This document shows positions 1 to 16,469 of a stretch of DNA of 64,000 bases, in pieces. How positions within the stretch are numbered: position 1 is the first letter of the stretch; each line of letters opens with the position of its first letter. The translations under genes were made by a program, and so were the position numbers. Source of the stretch: Amoebidium appalachense (Eukaryota > Ichthyosporea); NCBI GenBank assembly GCA_963693365.1, contig CAVNZM010000010.1:2108001-2172000 (forward strand). The letters are read 5' to 3'. Under the pieces are notes generated by a model. The model did no database searches. It saw nothing but the letters and a program-made list of their open reading frames with translations, and was not told the origin of the DNA.

Positions 1-50
1 GGTTGTTGGGCGAGTAGGATAAATTTTGCATTCTCACTCCGTTCCTCCCC

Positions 51-83
<33 letters not shown>

Positions 84-92
84 TGTGTACAG
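1..92 (+). other. 3' end of an AMSH intron
   Basis: Ends in a run of about 32 T followed by gtgtgtacag, a normal polypyrimidine tract and acceptor for the exon at 93. No coding signal is visible in these bases. Confidence 0.6.
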
Positions 93-358
93 AAATGTAT
101 CGATGTATTGGACAGATGCCAGCAAGTCAAAGACCTACTCAGGGAGAGATATACCAAAAAACTATCTCGTCCACCCACCCCTACCGCCCCCGTCACAACA
201 ACAGGCCTAGGCAGGGAGGAAGATGATCTAGAGGCACGGTTGGCTAGATTAGGGGTATGCGACCTTTTCTTCTTCTTTTTTTTCTCTTTTTTTTTCGTGT
301 ATCGGATGTTTTTTTTCGTTTTGGTTTGTTTTTCTCTTCTTGGGCGGAGAGGGGGAGG

Positions 359-392
<34 letters not shown>

Positions 393-1361
393 AAGTAACT
401 GACATATGTGATATAGTACATGTGCCGGCCTGTTCGTGTTTGTTTTGAAGAGAAAAAAGGAGAGTGAGAGAGAGAGGGAGGGAGAGAGAAAGCGCTATCG
501 TTTCAGCACAAAGACTACGTTTCACTGAATGTTCCCCCGTATGGTCGGAATTGCAGATAGCTGCCCCACCCAGCCCCCCTCCTTTGAGCCCCCTCCCCCG
601 CCAGTAGACCGGACCAGAAAACCGACCACCATACCTTCTATTGCACCGGCCGTGGCCCCGGCAGCCGACCTGTGGGGTAAGCGTTTTATGGTATTTTGGT
701 GTGAGGTCGTCCTAACGAGTTAGAGTGGTTTTTACTTCGTTTATTTGTTTTTTTTTGTAGTGCTTTGTAGTGGTTGTTACTTCATTTTTTTGTTTTTTTG
801 GATGGTTTTTACTTCATTCATTTGTTTTTTGTAGTGGTTTTTTACTTCATTTAATTTTTTTTTTTTTTGTAGTGGTTATTACTTCATTTATTTGTTTTTT
901 GTGCTGTTTTCACTTTGTTTTTTGTTTATATCATAGTGGTTTTTACTGCTTGTTTTTTTTTTTTTTTTTTCTTTTTTTTGCCCCTTCTGTGTTTCGGCTT
1001 GTGACCGAAGCAGGGCTGGGTAGTACGAAATTATCGGGAACAGCGATAGACACCGGGGGCAAAAGGGGAGGGGGGGGGGGGGGAAGATACTGGTCTAACC
1101 GTTGCTCAGGAATGGGAATGTCAGGCTGACACATAGGGGGAAGGGGGAGGGGAGGGGGGGGGGGGGGGGGGGGGTTCTAAAGTGTGTTTTTTCACCAACA
1201 CACACCGGTTATTTATGTTGGAATTGCAAGTCACAGCTGTGGGCAGGAAAGGGGGGGGGGGGGGGGAGAGGGGGGGTCTTAACGAGCCTTTTGGTCAGCA
1301 CACTTACTGTAGAGAATTATATTTTGATTGCAATCACATTTGCTGCCCACGGGGAGAGGAA

Positions 1362-1409
<48 letters not shown>

Positions 1410-1599
1410 ACGAGTGCTGTGGCAAGTCCACTGGAAATTGCATATTACACATGTGATGAATTCTCGTGTTTCAGCTGCAGGCAGGCGGGGGGTTGCCGAG
1501 CAGAGGTGGGGGGGGGGGGGGGGGGGGGGTCTGGCAAGTGTTTCAGCCATTGCACGGGCAGAAAATGATGAATTTTCATTTCAATTTTCACTTCCAATT

Positions 1600-1636
<37 letters not shown>

Positions 1637-2601
1637 CCCCAGGTCTGCGTGATGTTGTTGTGCCCCTTGATATCAGCAGCTGGTTTCTGAGCCTGGCTGC
1701 AACAAACACAACACGAAATTGCGAAACTTGCGGGGTTCTTGCCGGCACACTGGTAAACAACCCCCCCCCCCCCCTCTCCCCCGGGCGCCGCGGCCGAGAC
1801 CATCACTAAATATGCCACAGTTGGAGGATATGACGTTTTCTTGCTTATCAGCTTAGGTTACCTGAATAAATCCCATCCCCCCCCCCCCCCCCCCCCCCCC
1901 CCAAATAAAATGAAACAAACGTATGGAATCGCATGAAAACCACAACACAGCACATGAATATCTAGACTCTTTTTTTATTTTATAAAAAAAAAAAAAATCA
2001 AAAGCTCCACTCCGTCACAAATCGCACACACTCCCTTTGTTTTTGATGCGAATGTAATATATGATCGTTGTCAAGCTCATTATAATTTCTTTAGATTTTA
2101 AACAAACTTAATGGGTTGCTTCAAATTTTAACAATACTTGCGCTGCATCACGGGCGGCTGCAAGTCACGCACCTTGTGATACCCCGCCAGAGCGGCACAC
2201 TATAACGGCCTTTAAAATTTTAGCATTGTCGTACATACGACAGTTAAACACATAATTACTTTAAATTTTAGATTTTTAGCGTTTTATCCTTTTACAGCAC
2301 CACGGGAGACTGCAAGTCACGCACCTTCTGATACCCCGCCAGACCGGCAGCTCTGACAGTTGCGCAGCAACCAATGAGGAGGAGCTTTTTTTATACCAGG
2401 ATGCCCATAACCTGTTGACCCTGGGCTGGATACACGTATGTCTACCCCCCCCTCCCCCTTCTGCCGGCCCCACCCTCGCACGGTCTCTTACTACCATTTT
2501 TGTTTCCCTCCTCCCTCCCTCGGTCCCCCCTGTCTCTCTCTTCCTCCGACCTCCGTCCCCCCCCCCCCCCCCCTCCCCCCCCTCCCCCCAATCCCCTACG
2601 T

Positions 2602-2655
<54 letters not shown>

Positions 2656-3087
2656 TCTCTCTCCCTCCCTCTCTCCCTCCCTCTCTCTCTCTTCTTCCCC
2701 CCCCCCCCCCACCCTCTCTCTCCCCCTGTCTCCCTCTCCCCCCCCCCCCCTGCCCTCTCTCTCTCCCCCCTCTCTCTCCCTCTCCCCCCCCCCTTTCCCT
2801 CCCTCCCTCCCTCCCTCCCCCCTCTACCTCCCTCACTCCCCCCCCCCTCCCCCTCCCCCTCCCCCCCCCCCCCCCCCCCCCCCCCCCGTAAAACCCCTTC
2901 ACCCCTCCCCTCTTCACCTACCCCATACCCCTCCCCCTTTGCGCTCGTTCTTTCCCTTAGTGGTCGGGTGGTTGGTGGTGGAGAGAGAAAGGGTGGGTGT
3001 TGAACCGGGGGAGAAACGTGTTGAATGGAGAAGGTCGGGTGTTTCTGATGGTTTTCCGTTGGCATTTCGTGCATATTCAGACTCCAA

Positions 3088-3121
<34 letters not shown>

Positions 3122-3208
3122 TTGGCCGCCACCGCCGCATACCCTTCTGTGTGTTTTGCAAACTCTCTACATTGTGTTGTCCGTCGTGCATGTGTACAAA
3201 GTACTCTG

Positions 3209-3246
<38 letters not shown>

Positions 3247-3564
3247 TGCCCCCATGCATCGTGTTATCCGTTGTCCATGTGTACTTCGTACTTTATGACA
3301 CATTCAACCCTCCCCCTCCCCCCCCCCCCCCCCCCTCCCCTCCCCCCTTTCCCCGGCTTGGCTTCCTCCTCTTATCCACCCCCTGACCTCCCCCCTTCCC
3401 CCCTCCTCCCCCCCCCCCCCCCCCCCCCCCCCCTCACCCCCTTTGCAGACACACCCGAGCCAGACGTGTTTCCTCTCGTCTGTGGACCTGCACAACCACT
3501 GTGCCTACCAGCTGATGCTGCCTGAGGCAATAGCAATAGTGTGCTCACCAAAGACGGACAGGTG

Positions 3565-3633
<69 letters not shown>

Positions 3634-3774
3634 TGTTCGGTGTTTTGTTTCACGCACCCGCAGGTGCGTGCACGTGGGAACCCCACCCACGCACATGACT
3701 GTTGCTGGGGCATGCCGCCATCATGCTGACGTTGCATTCCCAACCACACACACACACACACACGTACACGTACA

Positions 3775-3850
<76 letters not shown>

Positions 3851-4397
3851 CAGGAACGAGACCTATTCTCTCACTGGGTACGGTCTCTCTTTCATCTCCA
3901 AATGCACTAAGTCTGGCTTCCACCCCCACCCCACCGAGCCTGTCCTGTACGAGGTAATCCCCTTGAATATCGCCAACCCCCCCCCCCCCCAAAAAAAAAA
4001 AACCCCCCCAACCCCGAAACCCCCCACCCCCTTACGCTCCCACACAAATCCACACACACATCCAGTCCTCTGCGCCTCTCACCTTTTATCCAAACCCCCC
4101 CCCCTCCCCCCCCTCCCCCTCCTCCCTCCCCCCTCCCCCCCCCCCCCCCCCCCCCGCGCACGTGTTGATGTCTGGCTATGGGAAGGTGGGGGAGCATGTG
4201 TGCATGAGTGTCAGTGCCAGTGTGTTTGTGTGCGATGGGTCTTTGGGTTGGAAGGCGAGTAGAAATGTACAATTTTCAATAGGGGGATACATTTTAGGGA
4301 GATCTTATATTGACACCTTTATTGGTCACAGGCGAATCCGGCACACGTCAAATACGACAACGTGCCACTGGAAGTGGTGGATATGCGTGTTGGATAA
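93..4397 (+). CDS. STAMBP: AMSH/STAMBP-family JAMM deubiquitinase, 3' seven exons (5' end outside window)
   Basis: Zinc metalloprotease that trims ubiquitin chains (K63-linked in known AMSH) from cargo at endosomes with ESCRT. Exons read 93-254, 574-676, 1643-1752, 2298-2435, 3449-3561, 3854-3953 and 4332-4397 (TAA). All phases join and give 263 residues. The first exon is a charged helix ([20 protein letters not shown]). The second is a proline-rich linker ending VDRTRKP. The catalytic domain starts GLRDVVVP, with the glutamate in CETCGVL and the JAMM motif [14 protein letters not shown] split at H|T by the 2436-3448 intron. The C-terminus [11 protein letters not shown] matches the AMSH end. 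The 574 acceptor is the least certain join: the better-looking acceptor at 557 runs into a stop. The N-terminal MIT-like region lies upstream of the window. Identity is near certain from known AMSH sequences. Confidence 0.93.
722..960 (+). repeat. T-rich minisatellite in an AMSH intron
   Basis: About six imperfect units of 30 to 45 bases built on AGTGGTTTTTACTTCATTTA followed by a T run. They lie in the intron 677-1642. The rest of that intron holds G runs (longest 1362-1408, 47 bases) separated by unique pieces of 60 to 70 bases that I could not assign to any exon; the flanking exons already join in phase. Confidence 0.75.
2146..2203 (+). pseudogene. Decayed copy of the start of the AMSH exon at 2298
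   Basis: 58 bases nearly identical to 2298-2355, sharing GGCTGCAAGTCACGCACCTT or its close match and the CCCCGCCAG that follows. The base before the copy reads ctg rather than cag, so the acceptor is lost. The copied frame runs into TAA after about 18 codons. Flanking A/T-rich DNA also looks duplicated (about 150 bp period). A dead partial exon repeat. Confidence 0.8.
2440..2887 (+). repeat. Polypyrimidine block, (CT)n and poly-C
   Basis: About 450 bases of almost pure C and T just after the donor of the AMSH exon ending 2435, including a (CT)n core near 2605-2649. The other strand is a long purine tract able to form triplex or G-quadruplex DNA. The long proline/serine/leucine open frames here are composition artefacts. 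Confidence 0.85.
3137..3246 (+). mobile_element. Family B element, 5'-truncated, poly-C tail
   Basis: Shows the shared 3' body (attgtgttgtccgtcgtgca, then tgtgtac and a diverged GTACTTCGTAC core) running into a C run of about 36. Lies in the AMSH intron 2436-3448. Confidence 0.65.
3255..3345 (+). mobile_element. Family B element, 5'-truncated, poly-C tail
   Basis: Reads tgcatcgtgttatccgttgt, then tgtacttcgtactttatgac, then acacattcaa and C-rich tail. It directly follows the copy at 3137-3246, apparently set into that copy's C tail. Confidence 0.7.
3562..3853 (+). repeat. Short AMSH intron with (GT)n at the donor and (CA)n at the acceptor
   Basis: The 292-base intron starts gtggggtgtg and runs into (GT)n to about 3632. 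The acceptor side is (CA)n from about 3745 to 3847, then ccctcag. The two tracts are reverse complements over some 60 bases, so the pre-mRNA could pair its own ends. Confidence 0.85.
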
Positions 4398-5127
4398 CCG
4401 GCGCAATTGCGAGGGGGTTTTTACTGTGCCTCTGCCCCATAACTAATAAGTATGAGCGAAAAATCGATTTTAAGGATAGATGGAGCAAATAGAGAATCCG
4501 GTTGCAGCTTCTGTTGACGAGATAATCTGCTAAAATACCAATATTCGCGGAATTTGATGCCTGTGTTTTCATAATAGTGGTTTGAGTAGTTGAAGATTGA
4601 TCCTGACGTGTAGTGTGCAGGTGGCTGTACTATAGGAATGGTAGAATTAATGTAGGTCTTGGATATCTAGAGCTTTCCGGGCATCCTCTAAGCATATAAC
4701 GTCAGTTCTGATGTTGGATATGTATCAATATATCTGATAATGGCATATTGTGATGGCATGTGTGTACATAAATTCAGACATATAGCCTGCCTGATGTTTT
4801 TTTTTTTGTATCAGTTCAGAGCTACCATTTCCTCCCATCCTGTTTAAGATTGTTATACTTGAATGCGTATAGATAAGTAGGGTCCCTGGTTTCACTGAGA
4901 GTGAACATGTGGGTTAAAAATGAACTGCCTTGCGTAGTGCAGCCCATAGAATGGTCTTACTCAATAACTTAGTAGCATGTGCATGCATATATATGCATGT
5001 TACTGGATGATTGCATGCGCAGACCGGTTCACACGTGCATCTGAGAGCAGCAATGCCGCTATGTTAGCCATATAAGGAAATTCAAAAAAACCGTTTTTAC
5101 GAAAGGGGGCCCTACGTGACCCTCCCT

Positions 5128-5182
<55 letters not shown>

Positions 5183-6026
5183 ACCCACCGCCACTACTTC
5201 CCTCCCCTGCATGCTTAAAGAAAACGAACTGAAATGTGCACACACATGTACATGCGTACACGCATGTACATGCACACGCATCACACACACGAATGTGCAT
5301 GTGTTTTACGAACAGACTCGTTACGTACTGCAGCATGCAAGGTGTGACTAATATTAGTTAACTTGGCACACGAAAAGTATACCTAAAACCAACACTGACA
5401 TGCATGCATCCACATTGCGCCCACAAAAGATCGCATATTCTGATGATCTATCATAAAATTTCGTTTCATTTTATTTTGGCGTCACCCCCTCACCAGTAGC
5501 ACGCAAGCACAGTAACCACGAATTTCCTCATGTGTCTCATGCGCACATATCCAATATATCCCTATCGTATTTACACATAACATAGCTTGGGATTGAGCCC
5601 TGATTTGGAAATGTTTTCATGTTGTGCAAGCAGGTGGTCATATACTATCAATCCTGGGTAAATGAATGATACCTTTAAGGTCATAACATACATGTTCGAA
5701 AGGTGTAGAAGTCCATGCGCGAATACCGCATCCACATATATTTGCTGTCGGAACAATGAGGTATAGTCTATTTTTTCTTTTTGGTTCTATTATTAGGCCC
5801 CACCAACGAGCCAAAACTACGTGCAGCGTATCTCTATTTTGATAACATGTAACCTCCCCCCCCCCCCCCCCCCCCCCCCCTGGCCCTCTCTCTCCCTCTC
5901 CAGTCATATTTCCTTCTCCAGCACACTACAGAATATGCCTCCTCTCACATCACCCACCAAGCCATACACGAAAAGACCAAAACACCATTCGGGTCAAGAG
6001 CATGCTCTCCTTCGGGCCGAATCGGG
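4398..6026. other. Intergenic region between convergent AMSH and TMEM9
   Basis: Mostly A/T-rich unique sequence: the 3' flank of AMSH from the left and of the TMEM9-like gene from the right. It includes a 54-base C run at 5129-5182 and a C run at 5857-5880. I see no convincing exon. Confidence 0.6.
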
Positions 6027-11026
<5,000 letters not shown>

Positions 11027-11955
11027 GGTCACTAAAGAGCCGCCCGCTCTTTCTTGACGAGAAAGTAAAGATGAAACTTCCCACAACTATGCGTTCTACG
11101 ATAAGACAAAAAACACTGCAGCGTTAAAAAAAGTTTTCTCCCAGGTGCCTCGGGTCAGACGGTGGGAACAGCTAGATTTCAATGAAAACACGTTGAAAGT
11201 TACTAGGTTGTAACCAATGAGTGGGTTTGCCTTCGTGGTTGGGTCAAAGTTATAGCCCTCAATGTGTAGAAAAGATCCAAAAATCTTTGTGTTGGGGTCG
11301 GTGCCTCTGGTGGCAAAAAAGAACTGAACCCCCCTTCAAGCACCTAAAAAAAAAAGAAGAAGAAGAAGAGCAATAGGGGATACATTGAACTTCTGGCTCC
11401 TGATAAATATTCTAGTCAGAAAAAAATTCTAACGTGCATTTATAGAAGTCGCCTTGCATCACTAGTGCGCACCGTTAGCTAAGGTGAGTAACTCGACTGA
11501 AAAGTGAAACTTTGGCAGCGTGACAACGCTGAGCTGGAGGACTCTTTAAAACCAGAACACCAATCAAATTGCGCGTAATAACACCCAATATGGCTTATCG
11601 GGTTGCCATCATCCGTGTCCAATCACGCTCCTCCAATCACAAGCGATCTTTTTTTTCTGTGGAATCCAAGGAATTAATTTTTCAAAAACCGTTTTTCGAA
11701 GTTTGTCAACTTGACACACTCGGCCAACTTTCCTCAGTTGACAAGGTAATTATAGTAACCGTCCGACTTTTTGTGAGGATAGCTTTTGTTATACATATAG
11801 TATAGAGCTCTAAAGACAACGTAGAAAGGGGTTACCCACGGAAGAGCGACCAGGGTGAAAGCTTTCACCCCTATTCGGTCGTGGATGCTGAGTTTCTTGA
11901 CAACCAGATCTAAAAGCAATCAACCTGAGCTTGACAACGGACAAAAACCAGAACA
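11027..11955. promoter_or_regulatory. Shared upstream region of divergent TMEM9 and GILT genes
   Basis: The two start codons face away from each other across 929 bases. The stretch is unique, without long homopolymers, and holds CCAAT motifs near 11213, 11561, 11619 and 11633, typical of bidirectional promoters. No TATA box stands out. Promoter function is inferred from position and motifs. Confidence 0.5.
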
Positions 11956-12662
11956 ATGATCCAGAAAAGTGTACTGGGGCACATGTCCCCACGCCTTTTA
12001 CTAATACCCATTCTCCTTCTGGGTTTTCTTGTCATCTGGAAGAGCCTCGGCCAGAATAGGTGGGTGACACGTTGCACGATGCTTGTACTGTACTGTACGC
12101 CAGTCGAGCCTTCATCGAGCAGACTTTCCCCCTTTGCATTCCCCCCAGCATGAAAAAAACAGGACACACACACACACACACACATAAACAGACACACAGA
12201 CACAAAGAAACACGCACGCGCGCGCACAACCATCCACCAACCCACCCACCCACCCACACCCACCCACACCCACACCCACACCCACACCCCCCCACACACG
12301 CAGACACACATCTCAAATCCCTACTGGTAACTAGACCTTTTTTCAAGCGCGCATGACTCGCTTGGGCATCTGATTTCAAGTTCTACCCTCCATTTCCGAT
12401 ATCAGAGTGTGTCACCTTCTTTGTTTCATGGTGCATCCCACAACTTTGCAAGGGATGGTGCTGGATCTAACACGTTCCCACCCGTTAGCCCTGGCGCTAT
12501 CGTGGAACAAGACATAGGGCACGAGCCACACTCACCACCCATGCCCCCTGCTGTCGAGTCGATACCGGTGCGAATGCATGTTATGTCCAAATGCCCAGGT
12601 ATGACGAAGTTCCCCCCCCCCCCCCCCCCTTTTTTTGGGGGGGGGGGGGGGAGGATGGGGGT

Positions 12663-12696
<34 letters not shown>

Positions 12697-12920
12697 GGAG
12701 GCAGGCGGGAAGACAGAGGGGGAAATACATACTTTTTGGAAAAGAGATGGTGGACGTGGGCATGAACAATGGTAAATCTGTTATGGGGGTTGGTCCCGCC
12801 AAAAAGACAGATTGGTATGTGTTTTGCTAGGTGTTCCAGTCGATTACCATTGGCTTTTTTTTTTCTTCCGTGTGTGTTTGAGTCTGTGTGGATGGTGGTG
12901 GTGGTGGTGGTGGTGGTGGT

Positions 12921-12956
<36 letters not shown>

Positions 12957-13329
12957 GGGGGGGGGGCGGGGGGAGTAGGAGAGCACCTCCACACGTTTTG
13001 GAGACGTGCACTCAATTGGTTATCACCTAGAGACACATTCCAATTGAGCAGAGACGTTTCCGATGTGTCGTGGAGTATATTTCGTGACGATCTATGCATT
13101 GACTGTCTGGTTTTGGGGGTCACAGATGCAGTCAAGTGTGAGGCAGTGATGAGTGAGGTGAAGAAGATTCTGGGCCCGGCCGTTACACTTGACCTGCAGT
13201 ATATTTTGCGCAACGGGAACTGCCCCCATGGAGAGCAGGAGGTGGGTGGAATGTGTGGGTGTGGACGTGGAGATGTGGATGTGGATGTGGGGAGAGGGGT
13301 GGGTGGGGGCCGAGGGAAAAGGTGCTAAG

Positions 13330-13367
<38 letters not shown>

Positions 13368-13451
13368 TTTTTGTTTTGATGAAAGGGTGTGAGTGTCGGT
13401 GTGGGAGGTCTTTGCGTGGAGGGGGGGGGGGGGGGGGGGGGGGCATGTTTA

Positions 13452-13508
<57 letters not shown>

Positions 13509-13532
13509 GTGTGTCTGTGTGTGTGTCTGTGT

Positions 13533-13564
<32 letters not shown>

Positions 13565-13847
13565 GGGGGGGGGGGGGTGCTGGTAGAGGGGCAGGAGGGG
13601 GGGGGGGGGGAGGGGGGCTGTATTTGTGCATGTGTGGGGTGAGAAGCAGGTGGGGGGGGGGGGGGGGGGGGGGGGGGGATGGATTGGGGGCCTGTTCGTG
13701 GGATGTATGCCTTTAGGTGGTTCGATTGATATTGAGCATTTCTTGCGTGCACACATCCACACACATTCGACATACACATGTGCACGTGGGTATGGGCATG
13801 CACACACAGAGATGCACACACACACACACACATACACGCACACACAA

Positions 13848-13913
<66 letters not shown>

Positions 13914-14612
13914 GTGAGGGTAATTACCAGCAACTGTGTGCAAAGAAGGTGGGGACCTATGATCAGTGGTGGTCATTCGTTCAGTGCCAGAGTGAGTTGC
14001 CCTCCCTCCCTCCCCCCCCCTCCCCCCCCCCCCCATCCCCCCACCCCGAGCCCGCGCCGTGTTCTACTTACTGCTTCACTTAAACCCCCGGCCATTCCCA
14101 CTGCCCTTGCCTGTTGCCTGCTCGCGTAACTTACCCTGGTCGCCTCTGATTAAGACGGGTGACCCGCCCATGTTCAAGTGAAGCAGTATCAGAGTTGGGT
14201 TTCGTTGACGAGGGGAATGGGTCGAAACTCGGGTACTGTGGATGACGTGGGCCCCCCCTGATTATGGGCTCTGCTTATTATGCATACCCTTTATTTGTGT
14301 TTGCACTCTGCATCGTGTTGTCCGTTGTTCTTGTGTACTTCGTGCTTTACGCCGCATTCATCCCCCCCCCCCCCCCCCCCCCCCCCCCTTCTCCTCCCCC
14401 TCTTGCGCAGTCTGTTTCCTTTTATGTGTGCTCTTTGGGGGTGCACCTGTTTGGCATAATCTGTCATGTGTTGGGCCTATGTGAACATCCCCTTTTCTCG
14501 TCTCTGGATGACTGGGGTATCCCCAGTCTGTACTTTTTTCTGAACACGTCAGCGTTTTTCCATCTGCTTTGTTTTTTCGCATTGATCTCCTTAGTCCATA
14601 CTGTGAAACAAA

Positions 14613-14645
<33 letters not shown>

Positions 14646-15717
14646 AACCCCACCCCACCCCACCCATCCCCCCCCCCCCCCCCCCCCAAAAAAAAAAAAA
14701 AAAAAAAAAATGAAACATGAAACATGAAAAAAATCCAACCATTAACACCCTCCCACCACCCATTGTTTGTAATAGGTTTCTTCTAGGAATTCAGCCCGCC
14801 AGTGAATTAGGGTTTGTACCTGGAGAGATGCTCATTAAACAGCATTTTGGCCTGAACTGTAAAGGCCTATAATTCGGCCTAAACAAAACCCCCTTCTAAT
14901 GCATACTATGTGTGGCGTGCAATCTCCATTGTGTTGTTTGTCGTGATGTGTACTTCCTACTCTGTAACACATCCTAACCCCCCCCCCCCCCCCCCCCCCG
15001 CTCTTCCCCTTCCCCTCCCCCTTTCCACACACACACTCCCCCCTTTCCCCCCCTCTTCCCCTTCCCCTCCCCCCTTCCACACACGACACTCCCCCCGCTT
15101 ACTGCTGCAACTTTAACCCCCGGCCTTTCCCACTGCCCTTGCCTGCATAAGCAACCCTGCTCGTCTCTGATCAAGACGGGTGACCTACTCATGTTCAAGT
15201 GAAACAGTATCTGAGTTGGGTTTCGTTAACGAGGGGAATAGGTCGAAACTCGGGTACTGTGGATGACGTGGGCCCCCCCTGAGGATGGGCTCTGCTTATT
15301 ATGCATACTCTTTATGTATGGCTTGCATTCTGCATCGTGTTATCCGTTTGTTCTTGTGTACTTCGTGCTTTTTGACGCATTCAAACCCCCCCATAAGCAA
15401 CCCTGCTCGTCTTTGATCAAGACGGGTTGACCCACCCAAGTTCAGTTGATGCTGCTGTCTGAGTTGGAGCGTCGTATATACGCGGGCTAAGGGGTCGAAA
15501 CTCAGACGCAATTGATGACTTGGGCCCTCCCTGAGGATGGGCTCTGCTTATGACGCATACTGTGCGCATGGCTGATGCTGCATACTTGAATGTTTGCCTT
15601 TGCATGTGTCCTGCATCATGCTTCTCATCGTCTATGCGTACTTCGTACTGTGTTCCGCATTCAAACCCCCCCCCCCCCCCCCCCCCCCCCAACAACAACA
15701 ACAACAACAACAACTAC

Positions 15718-15756
<39 letters not shown>

Positions 15757-15777
15757 CGAAAACTCAAACAATCCCTT

Positions 15778-15839
<62 letters not shown>

Positions 15840-15868
15840 ACACACACACAAAAAAAAACCCAACCGCC

Positions 15869-15903
<35 letters not shown>

Positions 15904-15962
15904 CCCCCGCCCCTCAAACACACACACACACACACGCACTCACACACAAGCACACGAACGCG

Positions 15963-16003
<41 letters not shown>

Positions 16004-16432
16004 GCAGATGCCAACTGGGGCATGGGCATACCGGGCAATATGGGCGAGTGTGCAAACTCGGCCAAAATCGACCAGACGGCACTGAAGCAGTGTGCATGCA
16101 GTGAGGAGGCAAAGACTATGCTCAAGGACTCGGCAGAATACTCGGAGAGTGCAGGCGCACTGTAAGTGTGTTTGTGTGTGTGTATGTGTTTGTGTGTGTG
16201 CGTGTTTGTCTCTCTCTCTCTGTGTGTGTGTGTGTGTGTGTTTGTGTTTGTGTGTGTGTTTTTGTCTCTCTCTCTGTGTGTGTGTGTGTGTGTGGAGGGG
16301 GGAGGGAGGGGGGGCGGGGGGGAAGGGGGAAATGGGGAGGGAGGGAGAGGAGGGTGGAGACTATAATCAAGGATTCGGCGGAATATTCGGATAGTGCAGG
16401 CACGTTGCAAGTGTAAATGTTTGTGTGTATAT

Positions 16433-16469
<37 letters not shown>

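Noticed and set aside
2415-3211. Long open frames rich in proline, serine, leucine or glycine on both strands
   Set aside because: They read through poly-C, poly-G and (CT)n DNA inside a well-defined AMSH intron. The same pattern recurs in every such tract in the window and none matches a protein family.
4156-4190. Possible AMSH exon near HVLMSGYGK
   Set aside because: The true final exon at 4332-4397 joins 3953 in phase and gives the conserved AMSH C-terminus, so this piece is intronic.
15396-15540. Hammerhead ribozyme or true tRNA/5S gene in the element head
   Set aside because: I looked for the CTGATGA core of a hammerhead and for complete A and B boxes with an acceptor stem. Only a B-box-like GGGTCGAAACTC is present, so a ribozyme or functional tRNA is not supported.
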